Assembly (NCBI RefSeq): GCF_900111805.1
Contig: NZ_FOJN01000009.1
Coordinates: forward strand, 62,001 to 126,000
Direction: 5' to 3'
Source of the DNA: Rhodococcoides kroppenstedtii
GTDB lineage: Bacteria; Actinomycetota; Actinomycetes; Mycobacteriales; Mycobacteriaceae
Length of the DNA: 64,000 nucleotides
This document shows, one piece after another, positions 1 through 7,335 of the stretch; position 1 is the stretch's first letter, and every line of letters begins with the position of its first letter. The position numbers and the translations under genes were made by a program. The notes beneath the pieces were generated by a model that searched no databases, was not told the DNA's origin, and saw nothing but the letters and a program-made list of their open reading frames with translations.

Positions 1-51
1 GTGCGCGGCACGGGCGACAGAGCTCCGCCCGAGAAACCTACTGCCGAGTAG
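1..51 (+). CDS. possible 3' end of an upstream gene (partial)
   Basis: The frame starting at base 1 is open for 16 codons and ends in TAG at 49-51, 26 bases before the ogt start. The peptide end (RAPPEKPTAE) has no recognisable family feature. It could be the tail of a gene lying mostly outside the window, or chance. The ribosome-binding site of ogt follows directly, so an operon is possible but not shown. Confidence 0.25.
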   Translation: MRGTGDRAPPEKPTAE

Positions 52-77
52 CACCGGTCATCACCGGGAGGGGACGA

Positions 78-560
78 GTGCCGGTCCACACCATCGTCGA
101 GTCTCCGATCGGTCCGCTCACCGCCGTCCGTGACGGCGCCGCGATCACCGGGCTCTACTTCCCCGCGCATGCTCCCGCCCCGGCGCCCGCCCGGCTGGGC
201 GAGCGTGACGACGCCGGGTTCGACGACCTCCGCGACCAGCTCGCCGAGTACTTCGCCGGAACGCGCCACGCGTTCGATCTCGAGCTCGCGCCGTCGGGAA
301 CCGACTTCCAGGTCGACGTCTGGGGCGCGCTGCGCACCATCCCCTACGGGACGACGTGGACCTACACCGAGGTGGCGACGGCCGTCGGTCGGCCGGGGTC
401 GGTCCGCGCCGTCGCCGCGGCCAACGGTCGCAATCCGCTGTCGATCGTGGTGCCGTGCCACCGGGTGATCGGGGCGTCGGGCTCCCTCACCGGCTTCGCC
501 GGCGGTCTCGAGCGGAAGCGGTTCCTCCTCGACCTCGAGAGCGGCGACCGGTTGTTCTGA
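78..560 (+). CDS. ogt: methylated-DNA--protein-cysteine methyltransferase
   Basis: Suicide DNA-repair protein that takes the alkyl group from O6-alkylguanine (and O4-alkylthymine) onto its own cysteine. The 160-residue product has the short N-terminal ribonuclease-like domain and the C-terminal DNA-binding domain. The invariant PCHRV motif is present, with the acceptor Cys at residue 127, followed by the G-x-S-G-x-L-T-G-F-A-G-G loop. Length is normal for the Ogt class and there is no fused Ada or AlkA part. The GTG start is chosen because the purine-rich stretch GGGAGGGGACGA lies just upstream. The 3' end overlaps the convergent membrane-protein gene by 74 bases. The identification is sure; the substrate range is known only from the family. 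Confidence 0.95.
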   Translation: MPVHTIVESPIGPLTAVRDGAAITGLYFPAHAPAPAPARLGERDDAGFDDLRDQLAEYFAGTRHAFDLELAPSGTDFQVDVWGALRTIPYGTTWTYTEVATAVGRPGSVRAVAAANGRNPLSIVVPCHRVIGASGSLTGFAGGLERKRFLLDLESGDRLF

Positions 561-1167
561 GGGGCTCCGACAGGCCCCGCACCAGCCGCCATTGCGCCGC
601 CGCGTAGGTGACGAGCACCGCGGCTTCCAGGGCGTCGGCGTACCGGGGCGAGCCGGCCCGGCGGGCGAGCACCAGGGCGTCGGAGATCAGGAACAGGGTC
701 GAGCCCACGGCCGCGTCGCGAGAGCCGTCGGCCCCCAGCGTGGCCGTCGTCGCCACCAGCCCGCCGTACGTGGCGGTGACGGGCAGCATTCCGGGAGCCC
801 GTCGTCGGGCGATCGCGACACCGCCGGCCCACCCGGCCGCACGGGTCGCCGCGACGACCGGCCGAACCCGAGAACCGGTGCGCCACAACCTTCTCGACCA
901 CGTCGACTGCATCACGGCGAAACAGGCGGCGCCGAGACGGACCCGACGGTCGTCGTCGGGCTCGATCATCGCGACGTCGCCCAGCGTGGCCGCGGCGAGC
1001 CCGAGCGCGAGAGTCGGATCGCCGGTCGCCCGTGTCCGGAAGGCGAGGATCGGCATCATCGCCGGCTTGGCGACGTACTGCAGTCCAGGTCGGTGCGTGA
1101 CGGCGCCGACCACGGTCGCGGCGGTCGCGGCGACGTACGCGAGGGCGTTGCGGTCCCGATCCGACAT
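487..1167 (-). CDS. YhhN/TMEM86 family membrane protein (putative lysoplasmalogenase)
   Basis: A 226-residue hydrophobic protein with about seven to eight membrane segments, rich in Ala, Val and Gly. The pattern of small polar residues in helices (GDVAMIEPDDD, STLFLISDALVLARR, VLVTYAAAQWRL) matches the YhhN family, whose studied members hydrolyse the vinyl-ether bond of lysoplasmalogens. The family core ends near residue 190. The last 30 or so residues are basic and low in complexity and are encoded inside the convergent ogt gene, so this tail may simply be readthrough to the first stop. The ATG start has no strong ribosome-binding site. Enzyme activity is inferred from the family only. Confidence 0.7.
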   Translation of the reverse strand: MSDRDRNALAYVAATAATVVGAVTHRPGLQYVAKPAMMPILAFRTRATGDPTLALGLAAATLGDVAMIEPDDDRRVRLGAACFAVMQSTWSRRLWRTGSRVRPVVAATRAAGWAGGVAIARRRAPGMLPVTATYGGLVATTATLGADGSRDAAVGSTLFLISDALVLARRAGSPRYADALEAAVLVTYAAAQWRLVRGLSEPLRTTGRRSRGRGGTASARDRRRSR

Positions 1168-1204
1168 GGCGTCACCGTACGCGGAGGAATATCATTAGCA
1201 TCGG

Positions 1205-1212
1205 TAACGTTA
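1205..1212. promoter_or_regulatory. TAACGTTA palindrome in divergent promoter region
   Basis: The 83 bp between the YhhN gene and the MFS gene contain the perfect 8-bp palindrome TAACGTTA in an AT-richer patch. It could be part of an operator or a promoter for the transporter. No regulator gene is adjacent, so this is only a candidate. Confidence 0.25.
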
Positions 1213-1250
1213 TGCCGTCTCGTCCCGTCGATCGAGGAGAGGAAGCCGTC

Positions 1251-2486
1251 GTGCACGGATCGGTGAACCAGGAGCAACAGGGCAGCCTGCTGCAGCAGCC
1301 GCGGGCGGTCTGGGCCGTCGCCTTCGCGAGCGTCATCGCCTTCATGGGCATCGGGCTCGTGGATCCGATCCTCAAGCCCATCGGCGAACAGCTCGACGCC
1401 ACGCCCAGCCAGGTGTCACTGCTCTTCACCTCGTACATGCTGGTCACGGGCATCGCCATGCTCATCACGGGCGTCGTGTCCTCGCGCTTCGGGCCCAAGC
1501 GGACGCTCATCGCGGGGCTCGCGATCATCATCGTGTTCGCCGCCCTCGCGGGATCGTCGTCCACCATCGGGCAGATCGTCGGCTACCGCGCCGGCTGGGG
1601 CCTGGGCAACGCCCTGTTCATCGCGACCGCCCTCGCCGCCATCGTCGGCGCCGCGAGCGGCGGAGTCGCCCGCGCCATCATCCTCTACGAGGCCGCCCTC
1701 GGCATCGGCATCGCCACCGGTCCGCTGGTCGGCGGACTGCTCGGCAGCATCTCCTGGCGCGGACCGTTCTTCGGCGTCGCGGTTCTCATGGCCGTCGCGG
1801 TGATCCTGCTCGTCGTCATGCTGCCCGATACGCCCGCACCCGCCCACCGCACCTCGCTGGCCGATCCGTTCCGTGCCCTGCGGCACCGCGGTCTGCTCAC
1901 CGTCGGCATCACCGCGCTGCTCTACAACTACGGCTTCTTCACCCTGCTCGCCTACACGCCGTTCCCGTTGGACCTCGGCACCTACGCGGTCGGGTTCATC
2001 TTCTTCGGGTGGGGTCTCGCCCTCGCGGTGGCGTCGGTGTTCCTCGCCCCGCGTCTGCAGCGCCGCTTCGGCACTTTGCCGATGATGATGGTCGCCCTCG
2101 CCCTCTTCGCCGCCGACCTCGCCGTCATGGCAGCGTTCACGGAGTCGAAGCCCGTCCTGATCGTGTGCGTGGTCCTCGCCGGACTCTTCCTCGGCGTCAA
2201 CAACACCCTCATCACCGAGACGGTCATGGTGTCGGCGCCCGTCGAGCGGTCCACTGCCTCCGCGGCCTACAGCTTCGTCCGCTTCGTCGGCGGCGCCGCT
2301 GCCCCGTACCTGGCCGGCAAGCTCGGGGAAAGCCATGCGTCCCTGCCGTTCTGGATCGGCGCGGCCTGCACCGTCGCCGCCATCGCGGTCCTCTCCACCG
2401 GCCGCCGCGTCCTCGCGCACGTGGACGAGCACGAGCCCGCCCCGCACAGCATCGACGAGGCGCGTGCGGTGACAGTGGGCGACTGA
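1251..2486 (+). CDS. MFS transporter (drug/metabolite exporter type)
   Basis: A 411-residue membrane protein with about twelve predicted helices and the layout of DHA1-type major facilitator exporters. The N-terminal half has the family motif after helix 2-3 (GVVSSRFGPKRT, in the position of GxxxDRxGRR) and a glycine-rich helix 5 (GPLVGGLLGSISWRGPF), the motif C seen in antiporters. Proton-coupled export of a small molecule across the inner membrane is the likely role; the substrate cannot be read. An in-frame ATG at 1212 exists, but the GTG at 1251 is preferred because GAGGAGAGG lies 8 bases before it. A strong terminator follows. Confidence 0.85.
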   Translation: MHGSVNQEQQGSLLQQPRAVWAVAFASVIAFMGIGLVDPILKPIGEQLDATPSQVSLLFTSYMLVTGIAMLITGVVSSRFGPKRTLIAGLAIIIVFAALAGSSSTIGQIVGYRAGWGLGNALFIATALAAIVGAASGGVARAIILYEAALGIGIATGPLVGGLLGSISWRGPFFGVAVLMAVAVILLVVMLPDTPAPAHRTSLADPFRALRHRGLLTVGITALLYNYGFFTLLAYTPFPLDLGTYAVGFIFFGWGLALAVASVFLAPRLQRRFGTLPMMMVALALFAADLAVMAAFTESKPVLIVCVVLAGLFLGVNNTLITETVMVSAPVERSTASAAYSFVRFVGGAAAPYLAGKLGESHASLPFWIGAACTVAAIAVLSTGRRVLAHVDEHEPAPHSIDEARAVTVGD

Positions 2487-2503
2487 GGGTGTTGCGCGCG
2501 ATC

Positions 2504-2542
2504 GTGGAACCTCGGCATCGAATTCCGGTGCCGAGGTTCCAC
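2504..2542. terminator. bidirectional terminator hairpin between convergent genes
   Basis: A perfect 14-bp inverted repeat, GTGGAACCTCGGCA at 2504-2517 and its complement at 2529-2542, around an 11-base loop. It sits in the 59-bp gap between the MFS gene and the convergent reductase gene, where it can serve both. There is no long T run, as is usual for this group. Confidence 0.8.
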
Positions 2543-2545
2543 GGT

Positions 2546-3094
2546 TCACGCGACGAGGCGGTAGCGGTGAAGAGCCGCGCCGCTGGGGAACTGCCGGAGT
2601 TCGAGCGGCTCGAGCCGCTGCGGCGGGGTGCCGTCGAACAGCCGGGCACCCGATCCGCGGGCGTAGGGCTGCACGAACAAGCGCACCTCGTCGACCAATT
2701 CCGTCGCCAAGAGAGCACGGCACAGCGAGATGCTGCCGGTGCAGACGATGTCCGATCCGGGACCGTTCTTGATCTCCCGCAGGTCCTCGCGCCAGGTGGG
2801 TCCCAGCACGGTGGAATTGCCCCAGCCCGGGTCCGTGAGCGTCGAGCTGACGACGAACTTCTGCACCGCATTCAGATGCGCGGTGACGCCCGTCGTGTCG
2901 TCGGTCTTCGGGCCCCAGTAGTCGCGCATGCCCTCGAAGGTGATGCGACCCACCAGGAACCCGTCGGACGCGTCACGCTGGGCGGCCAGAGCCGCGTCGG
3001 TCTCCGGATCGGAGCCGGCTCTGCCGAACCAGTCGTCCGTGGCCTCGACGACACCGTCGACCGTGATGTTCTGGGTGATCACGACAGTGCGCAC
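2546..3094 (-). CDS. dihydrofolate reductase family protein (RibD C-terminal-like)
   Basis: A 182-residue protein of the RibD_C/DHFR superfamily. It shows the N-terminal strand and substrate loop (NITVDGVVEATDDWF), the FLVGRITFEGMRDYW segment that forms the nucleotide fold, and the C-terminal DEVRLFVQPYARGSGARLF strand typical of these NADPH-dependent reductases. Many members lie outside folate and riboflavin pathways and have no known substrate. The gene is alone, reads from a GTG, and converges on the MFS gene across a shared terminator. A second member of the same superfamily lies at 37913-38446. It is not the housekeeping folA. Confidence 0.85.
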   Translation of the reverse strand: MRTVVITQNITVDGVVEATDDWFGRAGSDPETDAALAAQRDASDGFLVGRITFEGMRDYWGPKTDDTTGVTAHLNAVQKFVVSSTLTDPGWGNSTVLGPTWREDLREIKNGPGSDIVCTGSISLCRALLATELVDEVRLFVQPYARGSGARLFDGTPPQRLEPLELRQFPSGAALHRYRLVA

Positions 3095-3183
3095 CGGAAC
3101 AGTCTGTCCGATCTTCGCAGCTACTGGGTCCGATCGGGGTTCTCAGCGTCACTACAGTCACAATGGCCTCACCGTTCCCTTTG

Positions 3184-3227
3184 GTAACCATTCGGTGACG
3201 ATGTAATCCTCGGGTAAAGGTTTACCC
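3184..3227. promoter_or_regulatory. candidate OmpR-type box and palindrome before the surface protein
   Basis: In the 207-bp gap upstream of the surface-protein gene, GTAAC (3184-3188) and GTGAC (3195-3199) are spaced exactly 11 bp, the helical repeat used by OmpR-family regulators such as MtrA, PhoP and GlnR. Immediately downstream GGGTAAA and TTTACCC form a 7+7 bp palindrome with a two-base centre (3212-3227). Which protein binds is unknown. Confidence 0.35.
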
Positions 3228-3301
3228 CGACCGACAGGTACGTTTCCTCGTGGTCGGGGGACCACGCACACACCGTGCCCGTAGAACCGAGGACCCACTT
3301 C

Positions 3302-4780
3302 ATGTCGCAGTCGACACTCCGCTCACGGCGTCGCCGTCTCGCCGCTGCCGGCGCACTCGCCGTGTCCATCGCCCTCGCCGCGCCCAGTGTCGCTGTGGCA
3401 GAGCAGCCTTCGGGGTCGGAGACCACCTCGCCGTCCGTCACCCCCGCCCCGGAGAGCACCGCGAGCGAGACACCCGCACCGGCCGCCGAGACGCCGGCGG
3501 AGACCACCACGCCGACCACCACCGAGGCCGCTCCGACCCCGCCGGTCACGGGCGCCGTCGTCGTCGACGAGGACGGCAACACCACCATCACCATCGACAT
3601 CCGCCCGCAGCTCACCGACGAGCAGAAGGCCGCCCTCGACAACGCGGGCAAGGCCACCAAGGCCGCCGCCGAGGCGCTGGCCAAGGCGCGCGCCGCGTTC
3701 GAGGAGGCCGTCGCCGCCCTGCGTGACGCCGCCGATCCGGCCGCCGAGGCCAAGGCAGAGGACGCCAAGGCCGAGGTCGAGAAAGCGGAGACCGAGGAGG
3801 CGAAGTCGATCGCGGAGCAGGAAGCGATCGTCGCCGAAGGCCTTGCCGCACAGGCCGAAGAAGACAAGAAGGCGGCCGACGAGAAGGCCGCCGCCGCGCA
3901 GGAGGAGGCCGACAAGGCCGCCGCCGACGCCGAGGCCGCCGCGAAGGACGCGGACGAGAAGGAGTCCGACGTCGAGGCCGGCACCGGTGACCCCACCGCC
4001 GCCGAGGCGGCCCGCGCCGACGCCGACGCCAAGGCCGCTGCGGCCGAGGAGGCCCGAACGAAGGCCGACGAGGCCGTGAAGGAGGTGCAGGACGCCGCCG
4101 CAGCCGTGGGCGACGCCCTCGCCACCCTCGACGCCGCCAAGATCACCGAAGCACTGCAGTCGGCACGCGCCAAGGTCGCGGCAGTCGTCTCCGCCGCCGT
4201 GAAGGCCGCCTCCGCGCAGGTCGCCGCCACCGTCGCCGAGGAGCGCGCGAAGGCCCTCGAGGCCACCGCGAGCGCGGAGGAGAAGGCCGCCGCCGAGAAG
4301 GACGCCGCCGAGAAGGACGCCGCCGACGCCAAGGCCGCCGCCGACGAGGCACAGAAGGAAGCCGACGACGCCAAGGCCGAGCAGGATGAGGCCGTCGAGA
4401 ACGGGGAGAAGGAGGAGACCGACGTCGAGATCGGCGAGGAGACCACCGAGGACGTGCCGGTCACCGTCGTCGACGAGAACACCGTCTCCGTCGACGCCAC
4501 CGGCACCCAGCTGATCGGCGTCTTCACCGAGTCCGACACCGGCCGCACCTTCCGTGCGGTCGACTACTTCACCACCGACGCCGACGGCAATCCTGCTGTG
4601 GCAGGACAGCTTCCGGCGGTCAGCCTCGCGCTGGGCGACGGCTCGTCGACGACGACGGCGGCCGGCTCGTCCGACTCCGACTCGTCGGTGGTCCCGGCCG
4701 TCGTCGCCGGTGTCGTGGTGGTCGGCGCCGCCGCGGCCGGTGGCACGCTGCTGGTGCGTCGTCGTCGCTCGGCGCAGTAG
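3302..4780 (+). CDS. secreted Ala/Glu/Lys coiled-coil surface protein with C-terminal membrane anchor
   Basis: A 492-residue exported protein of unknown function. A Sec signal peptide (basic start, hydrophobic core, cut near AVAE around residue 35) is followed by a Thr/Pro/Glu-rich linker. About 270 residues of alanine, glutamate and lysine repeats (EAKAEDAK, AADEKAAAA, EKDAAEKDAADAKAAADE) predict a long helical rod. A small folded region (ENTVSVDATGTQLIGVF...) and a Ser/Thr-rich stretch precede a C-terminal transmembrane helix ending in RRRR. This is the layout of a wall-anchored protein, yet no LPxTG is visible; LPAVS lies about 25 residues before the helix. The next gene is a sortase starting on the base after the stop. 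The start is the second in-frame Met, which begins the signal peptide. Confidence 0.75.
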   Translation: MSQSTLRSRRRRLAAAGALAVSIALAAPSVAVAEQPSGSETTSPSVTPAPESTASETPAPAAETPAETTTPTTTEAAPTPPVTGAVVVDEDGNTTITIDIRPQLTDEQKAALDNAGKATKAAAEALAKARAAFEEAVAALRDAADPAAEAKAEDAKAEVEKAETEEAKSIAEQEAIVAEGLAAQAEEDKKAADEKAAAAQEEADKAAADAEAAAKDADEKESDVEAGTGDPTAAEAARADADAKAAAAEEARTKADEAVKEVQDAAAAVGDALATLDAAKITEALQSARAKVAAVVSAAVKAASAQVAATVAEERAKALEATASAEEKAAAEKDAAEKDAADAKAAADEAQKEADDAKAEQDEAVENGEKEETDVEIGEETTEDVPVTVVDENTVSVDATGTQLIGVFTESDTGRTFRAVDYFTTDADGNPAVAGQLPAVSLALGDGSSTTTAAGSSDSDSSVVPAVVAGVVVVGAAAAGGTLLVRRRRSAQ

Positions 4781-5368
4781 ATGATCCGACCGGCCGGCGC
4801 GACACTCGCGGCACTCGCGTTCGTCGGGCTGGTCGGTTGCGGAACTTCCGAGTCGACCGGTCCGGTGGCCCCACCGGACCGGTCGCCGGTCGCGTCGCAG
4901 CTGACGGCGGCACCACCGTCGGAGCCCGCTCCCCCGACGTATCTGGAACTGCGGGGGGCCGACGGCGCCACGTACCTGAGCACGTCGCTGCACCCGGACC
5001 CGGTCGTTCGCGACGCCGACGCGGTCCTGAACCCCGTCGACGAGCGGCCGGCGTGGTGGGGCGAGAGTGGTCTGCCCGGCTCGGCGGAGACCGTTGTGGT
5101 TGCGGGACACAACTATTCGCAGAGCGCGGCGCCGTTCCGCGCACTGCGGGTGGTGCAGGCCGGGGACCTCGCTCTCCTGGCCACCCCGGCGGGGACCCAC
5201 ACCTACCGAGTCGAGTCGGTGGGACCCGTCGCCAAGGGAGCGCTGTTGTCCGACAACGCCCTTCGCGCCCAGGTGCCCGGCCGGCTGGTGTTGGCCAACT
5301 GCGACGTGCGGGACGGGCGCCCCACCGACGACAACTACCTGGTGGTGGCACAGGCCGTCGTCGACTGA
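4781..5368 (+). CDS. class E/F-like sortase made as a lipoprotein
   Basis: A 195-residue transpeptidase-like protein. A short signal ends in a lipobox LVGC (Cys20), so the enzyme should be lipid-anchored rather than held by the usual N-terminal helix. A Pro/Ser-rich linker leads to the sortase barrel: WWGESGLPG, then the catalytic His in VVVAGHNY (His110), F-x-x-L and GD, and the catalytic Cys in RLVLANC (Cys174). The catalytic Arg normally placed just before the last strand (RDN-VVV) reads DDN-LVV here. Arg177 or Arg180 could replace it, or activity may be altered. The ATG follows the stop of the surface-protein gene with no gap, so the two are almost certainly co-translated and that protein is the obvious substrate candidate. 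Confidence 0.8.
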   Translation: MIRPAGATLAALAFVGLVGCGTSESTGPVAPPDRSPVASQLTAAPPSEPAPPTYLELRGADGATYLSTSLHPDPVVRDADAVLNPVDERPAWWGESGLPGSAETVVVAGHNYSQSAAPFRALRVVQAGDLALLATPAGTHTYRVESVGPVAKGALLSDNALRAQVPGRLVLANCDVRDGRPTDDNYLVVAQAVVD

Positions 5369-5414
5369 GGGGGCATACTGGAGTGTCCGCGTCAGCCTCG
5401 ACCAGGAGTTCCCC

Positions 5415-6206
5415 ATGCCGACACTCGCCTACGTCATCGCCGGATCCGAAGCCACCGGCGGCGCCGGCCTGCAGGCGGACCTGAAGACCTTCGAGCGGCT
5501 CGGGGTCTACGGCGTCGGCACGATCACCTGCATCGTCTCGTTCGACCCGAAGGCCGACTGGGGCCACCGCTTCGTGCCCGTCGACGGCGGCGTCATCGCC
5601 GACCAGATCGAGGCCGCCACCTCCGCGCACGCACTCGACGTCGTGAAGATCGGCATGCTCGGCACACCGAACACCGTTGCCGTCGTGGCGGACTCGCTGG
5701 GCACACAGTCGTGGCGGCACGTCGTGGTGGACCCGGTGCTGATCTGCAAGGGCCAGGAGCCCGGCGCCGCCCTCGACACCGACAACGCTCTGCGTGCCGA
5801 CATCCTCCCCCGCGCCACCGTGGTCACCCCCAACCTCTTCGAGGCGCAGACCCTGTCCGGCATGGACAGCATCACCACCGTCGACGACCTCGCCGAGGCA
5901 GCCCGGCGCATCGCGGACCTCGGGCCGCAGTACGTCGTCGTCAAGGGTGGGGCCGGCCTGCCCGGCGACGAGGCCGTCGACGTGCTCTGGGACGGCACCG
6001 ACGTGCACGTCTTCCGCGCACCCAAGGTCGGTGAGGAGCGGGTCTCCGGCGCCGGCTGCATCTTCGCCGCCGCCATCACGGCCGAGCTGGCCAAGGGGTC
6101 GTCGGTGTACGACGCCGTCCGGGTGGCCAAGGACTTCGCTCACGCCGGGATCGTCGGCCGGGTCACCACCGCAGCCCCCTTCACCGCCGTCGGGTGGCAG
6201 GGGTAG
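5415..6206 (+). CDS. PfkB-family pyridoxine / hydroxymethylpyrimidine kinase
   Basis: A 263-residue ribokinase-fold enzyme that phosphorylates a vitamin B6 or B1 precursor with ATP. Visible marks are the N-terminal substrate loop (IAGSEATGGAGLQADLKTF), the conserved VKIGMLG and VVDPVL segments, TPNLFEA, VVKGGAG and the C-terminal anion-hole motif SGAGCIFAAAI with its Gly-Ala-Gly-Cys. Enzymes of this subgroup can act as ThiD or as the Bacillus-type PdxK, and the sequence alone does not decide. It has its own AGGAG ribosome site 8 bases before the ATG and stands 46 bases after the sortase gene. A -10-like CATACT lies in that gap, so it may be transcribed separately. Confidence 0.85.
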   Translation: MPTLAYVIAGSEATGGAGLQADLKTFERLGVYGVGTITCIVSFDPKADWGHRFVPVDGGVIADQIEAATSAHALDVVKIGMLGTPNTVAVVADSLGTQSWRHVVVDPVLICKGQEPGAALDTDNALRADILPRATVVTPNLFEAQTLSGMDSITTVDDLAEAARRIADLGPQYVVVKGGAGLPGDEAVDVLWDGTDVHVFRAPKVGEERVSGAGCIFAAAITAELAKGSSVYDAVRVAKDFAHAGIVGRVTTAAPFTAVGWQG

Positions 6207-6229
6207 TCGTTCCGATCTGGCGGCAGCCC

Positions 6230-6780
6230 GATCCGCGCGTGTTTCAGCAATACGCGTGAGTTGTAGCTAGGGCGGATCGCTGGAAGTTGCGCGGATCAGT
6301 GGCAGTCGGCCGTCCGGCCCGATCCGCGCAGTTTCAGTCGGGCGTAGGCGCAGCAGCCCGACCCCGACCCGATCCGCGCGCGTTCCAGCCGAGAACACCG
6401 CGGCGGAGTCTGATCCGCGCGGGTTCCAGCGATCCGCGTGAGCTGTAGCGAGGGCGGATCCCTGGAAGTCGCGCGGATCAGTGGCAGTCGGCCGTCCGGC
6501 CCGATCCGCGCCGGTTTCAGTCGGGCGTAGGCGCAGCAGCCCGACCCCGACCCGATCCGCGCGCGTTCCAGCCGAGAACACCGCGGCGGAGTCTGATCCG
6601 CGCGGGTTCCAGCGATCCGCGTGAGCTGTAGCTCCGGCGGATGCCTGAAAGTCGCGCGGATTGTCGGCACTCTCGACGCCGCCGGGTCCGGACACCTCGT
6701 GGGCAGCGCGCCGCGATCCGCTGCCCGTCCAGTCATCCGCCCGTGTTGCAACCGGCGCGGATGACTGGAGGGAGCGCGGA
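6230..6780. repeat. intergenic cluster of GATCCGCG-type motifs with a 182/183-bp tandem duplication
   Basis: No gene is supported between 6207 and 6780. The region is built from about a dozen copies of a short motif, roughly GATCCGCGC-NN-TTCCAG or TTTCAG, in both orientations; the reverse form reads CTGGAAGTCGCGCGGATC. On a larger scale a block of 182-183 bp is present about 2.3 times: matching points are 6271/6453/6636 and 6299/6481, with a one-base insertion between copies. Neighbouring opposite copies can pair into hairpins. The last copy runs into the stop codon of the next gene. Open frames here repeat with the DNA block and look like by-products. Confidence 0.85.
6729..6768. terminator. 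hairpin downstream of the Pro/Gly-rich gene
   Basis: CCAGTCATCCGC (6729-6740) and GCGGATGACTGG (6757-6768) form a perfect 12-bp stem with a 16-base loop, 13 bases beyond the stop of the minus-strand gene. It is the repeat-cluster motif folded back on itself and may act as its terminator. Confidence 0.55.
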
Positions 6781-7200
6781 TCAGGCCGACGGGGTGGGAG
6801 CACCCTCGGACGGTGCGGGCGGGGTGGGAGCACCCTCCGGCGGTGCCGGCGGGGTGGGAGCACCCTCCGGCGGGGTCGGTGCACCTTCAGTCGGTGCCGG
6901 CGCACCCTCCGGCGGCGCGGGCGGAGCACCCTTGCCCGGTCCACCCGGCCCACCCGGTCCACCCGGCCCGCACTGACCCGGCCCGGGCGGGGCGGGCGGC
7001 GCGGGGTGCTCGCCCGACTGAGGCGCGGGCTGATCCGTACCCGGCGCCTGGTCGGAGCTCGGGGCCTGTTCGGTCGTGGTGGGGGCGGGCGGCGTCTGGC
7101 CGGGTCCGTCGGCGAGCGCAGTACCGGTCACACCGAGGGCGAGGCCGCCGGCGAGGGCGGCGCCCACGACGACACGGCGGGAACGCAGTGACAACTTCAC
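6781..7200 (-). CDS. secreted Pro/Gly-rich low-complexity protein
   Basis: A 139-residue exported protein of unknown function. A signal peptide (MKLSLRSRR, hydrophobic core, cut near ALAD around residue 31) is followed only by low-complexity sequence: a Thr/Gln/Pro stretch, a collagen-like GPG run carrying the single cysteine, and repeats of about ten residues of the type PPEGAPTPPA. No folded domain is seen. The GTG start has AAGGAG about 8 bases before it. The gene is divergent from a two-component system and shares its promoter region with it. The HisKA sensor of that system also has a proline-rich outer loop. Repeat number is likely to vary between strains. Confidence 0.65.
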   Translation of the reverse strand: MKLSLRSRRVVVGAALAGGLALGVTGTALADGPGQTPPAPTTTEQAPSSDQAPGTDQPAPQSGEHPAPPAPPGPGQCGPGGPGGPGGPGKGAPPAPPEGAPAPTEGAPTPPEGAPTPPAPPEGAPTPPAPSEGAPTPSA

Positions 7201-7267
7201 GAGCTACTCCTTCTCGGTCGGGCACCCGGTCGGGCGCCGCTGTCGAGAACCGACGATCGGCGGCGAA

Positions 7268-7313
7268 CCTGAAGTGGCCCTGAATTCGGTGCCGTCTTCA
7301 GCGAGCCTTCAGG
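7268..7313. promoter_or_regulatory. doubled 11-bp-spaced response-regulator box
   Basis: Two direct repeats CCTGAA at 7268 and 7279 (11 bp apart) face two inverted copies CTTCAG at 7296 and 7307 (also 11 bp apart). This is the arrangement expected for two OmpR-family dimers on opposite faces. The box lies between the divergent secreted-protein gene and the response-regulator gene, close to the start of the latter. It is the likely site of autoregulation and of control of the neighbour. Confidence 0.6.
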
Positions 7314-7335
7314 AGCGCACCCGCACACTGGTGAG

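Noticed and set aside
4600-4780. LPxTG-type sorting signal in the surface protein
   Set aside because: No LPxTG or LAxTG is present; LPAVS is about 25 residues before the helix and too different to call.
3323-5416. Gly/Leu-rich open frame opposite the surface protein and sortase
   Set aside because: Its glycine-rich repeats are the reverse reading of GCC/GAG codons in the A/E/K rod.
6267-6962. Minus-strand frame with a 61-residue internal repeat
   Set aside because: The protein repeat follows the DNA duplication, frame is lost at a one-base insertion, and the frame overlaps the Pro/Gly-rich gene.
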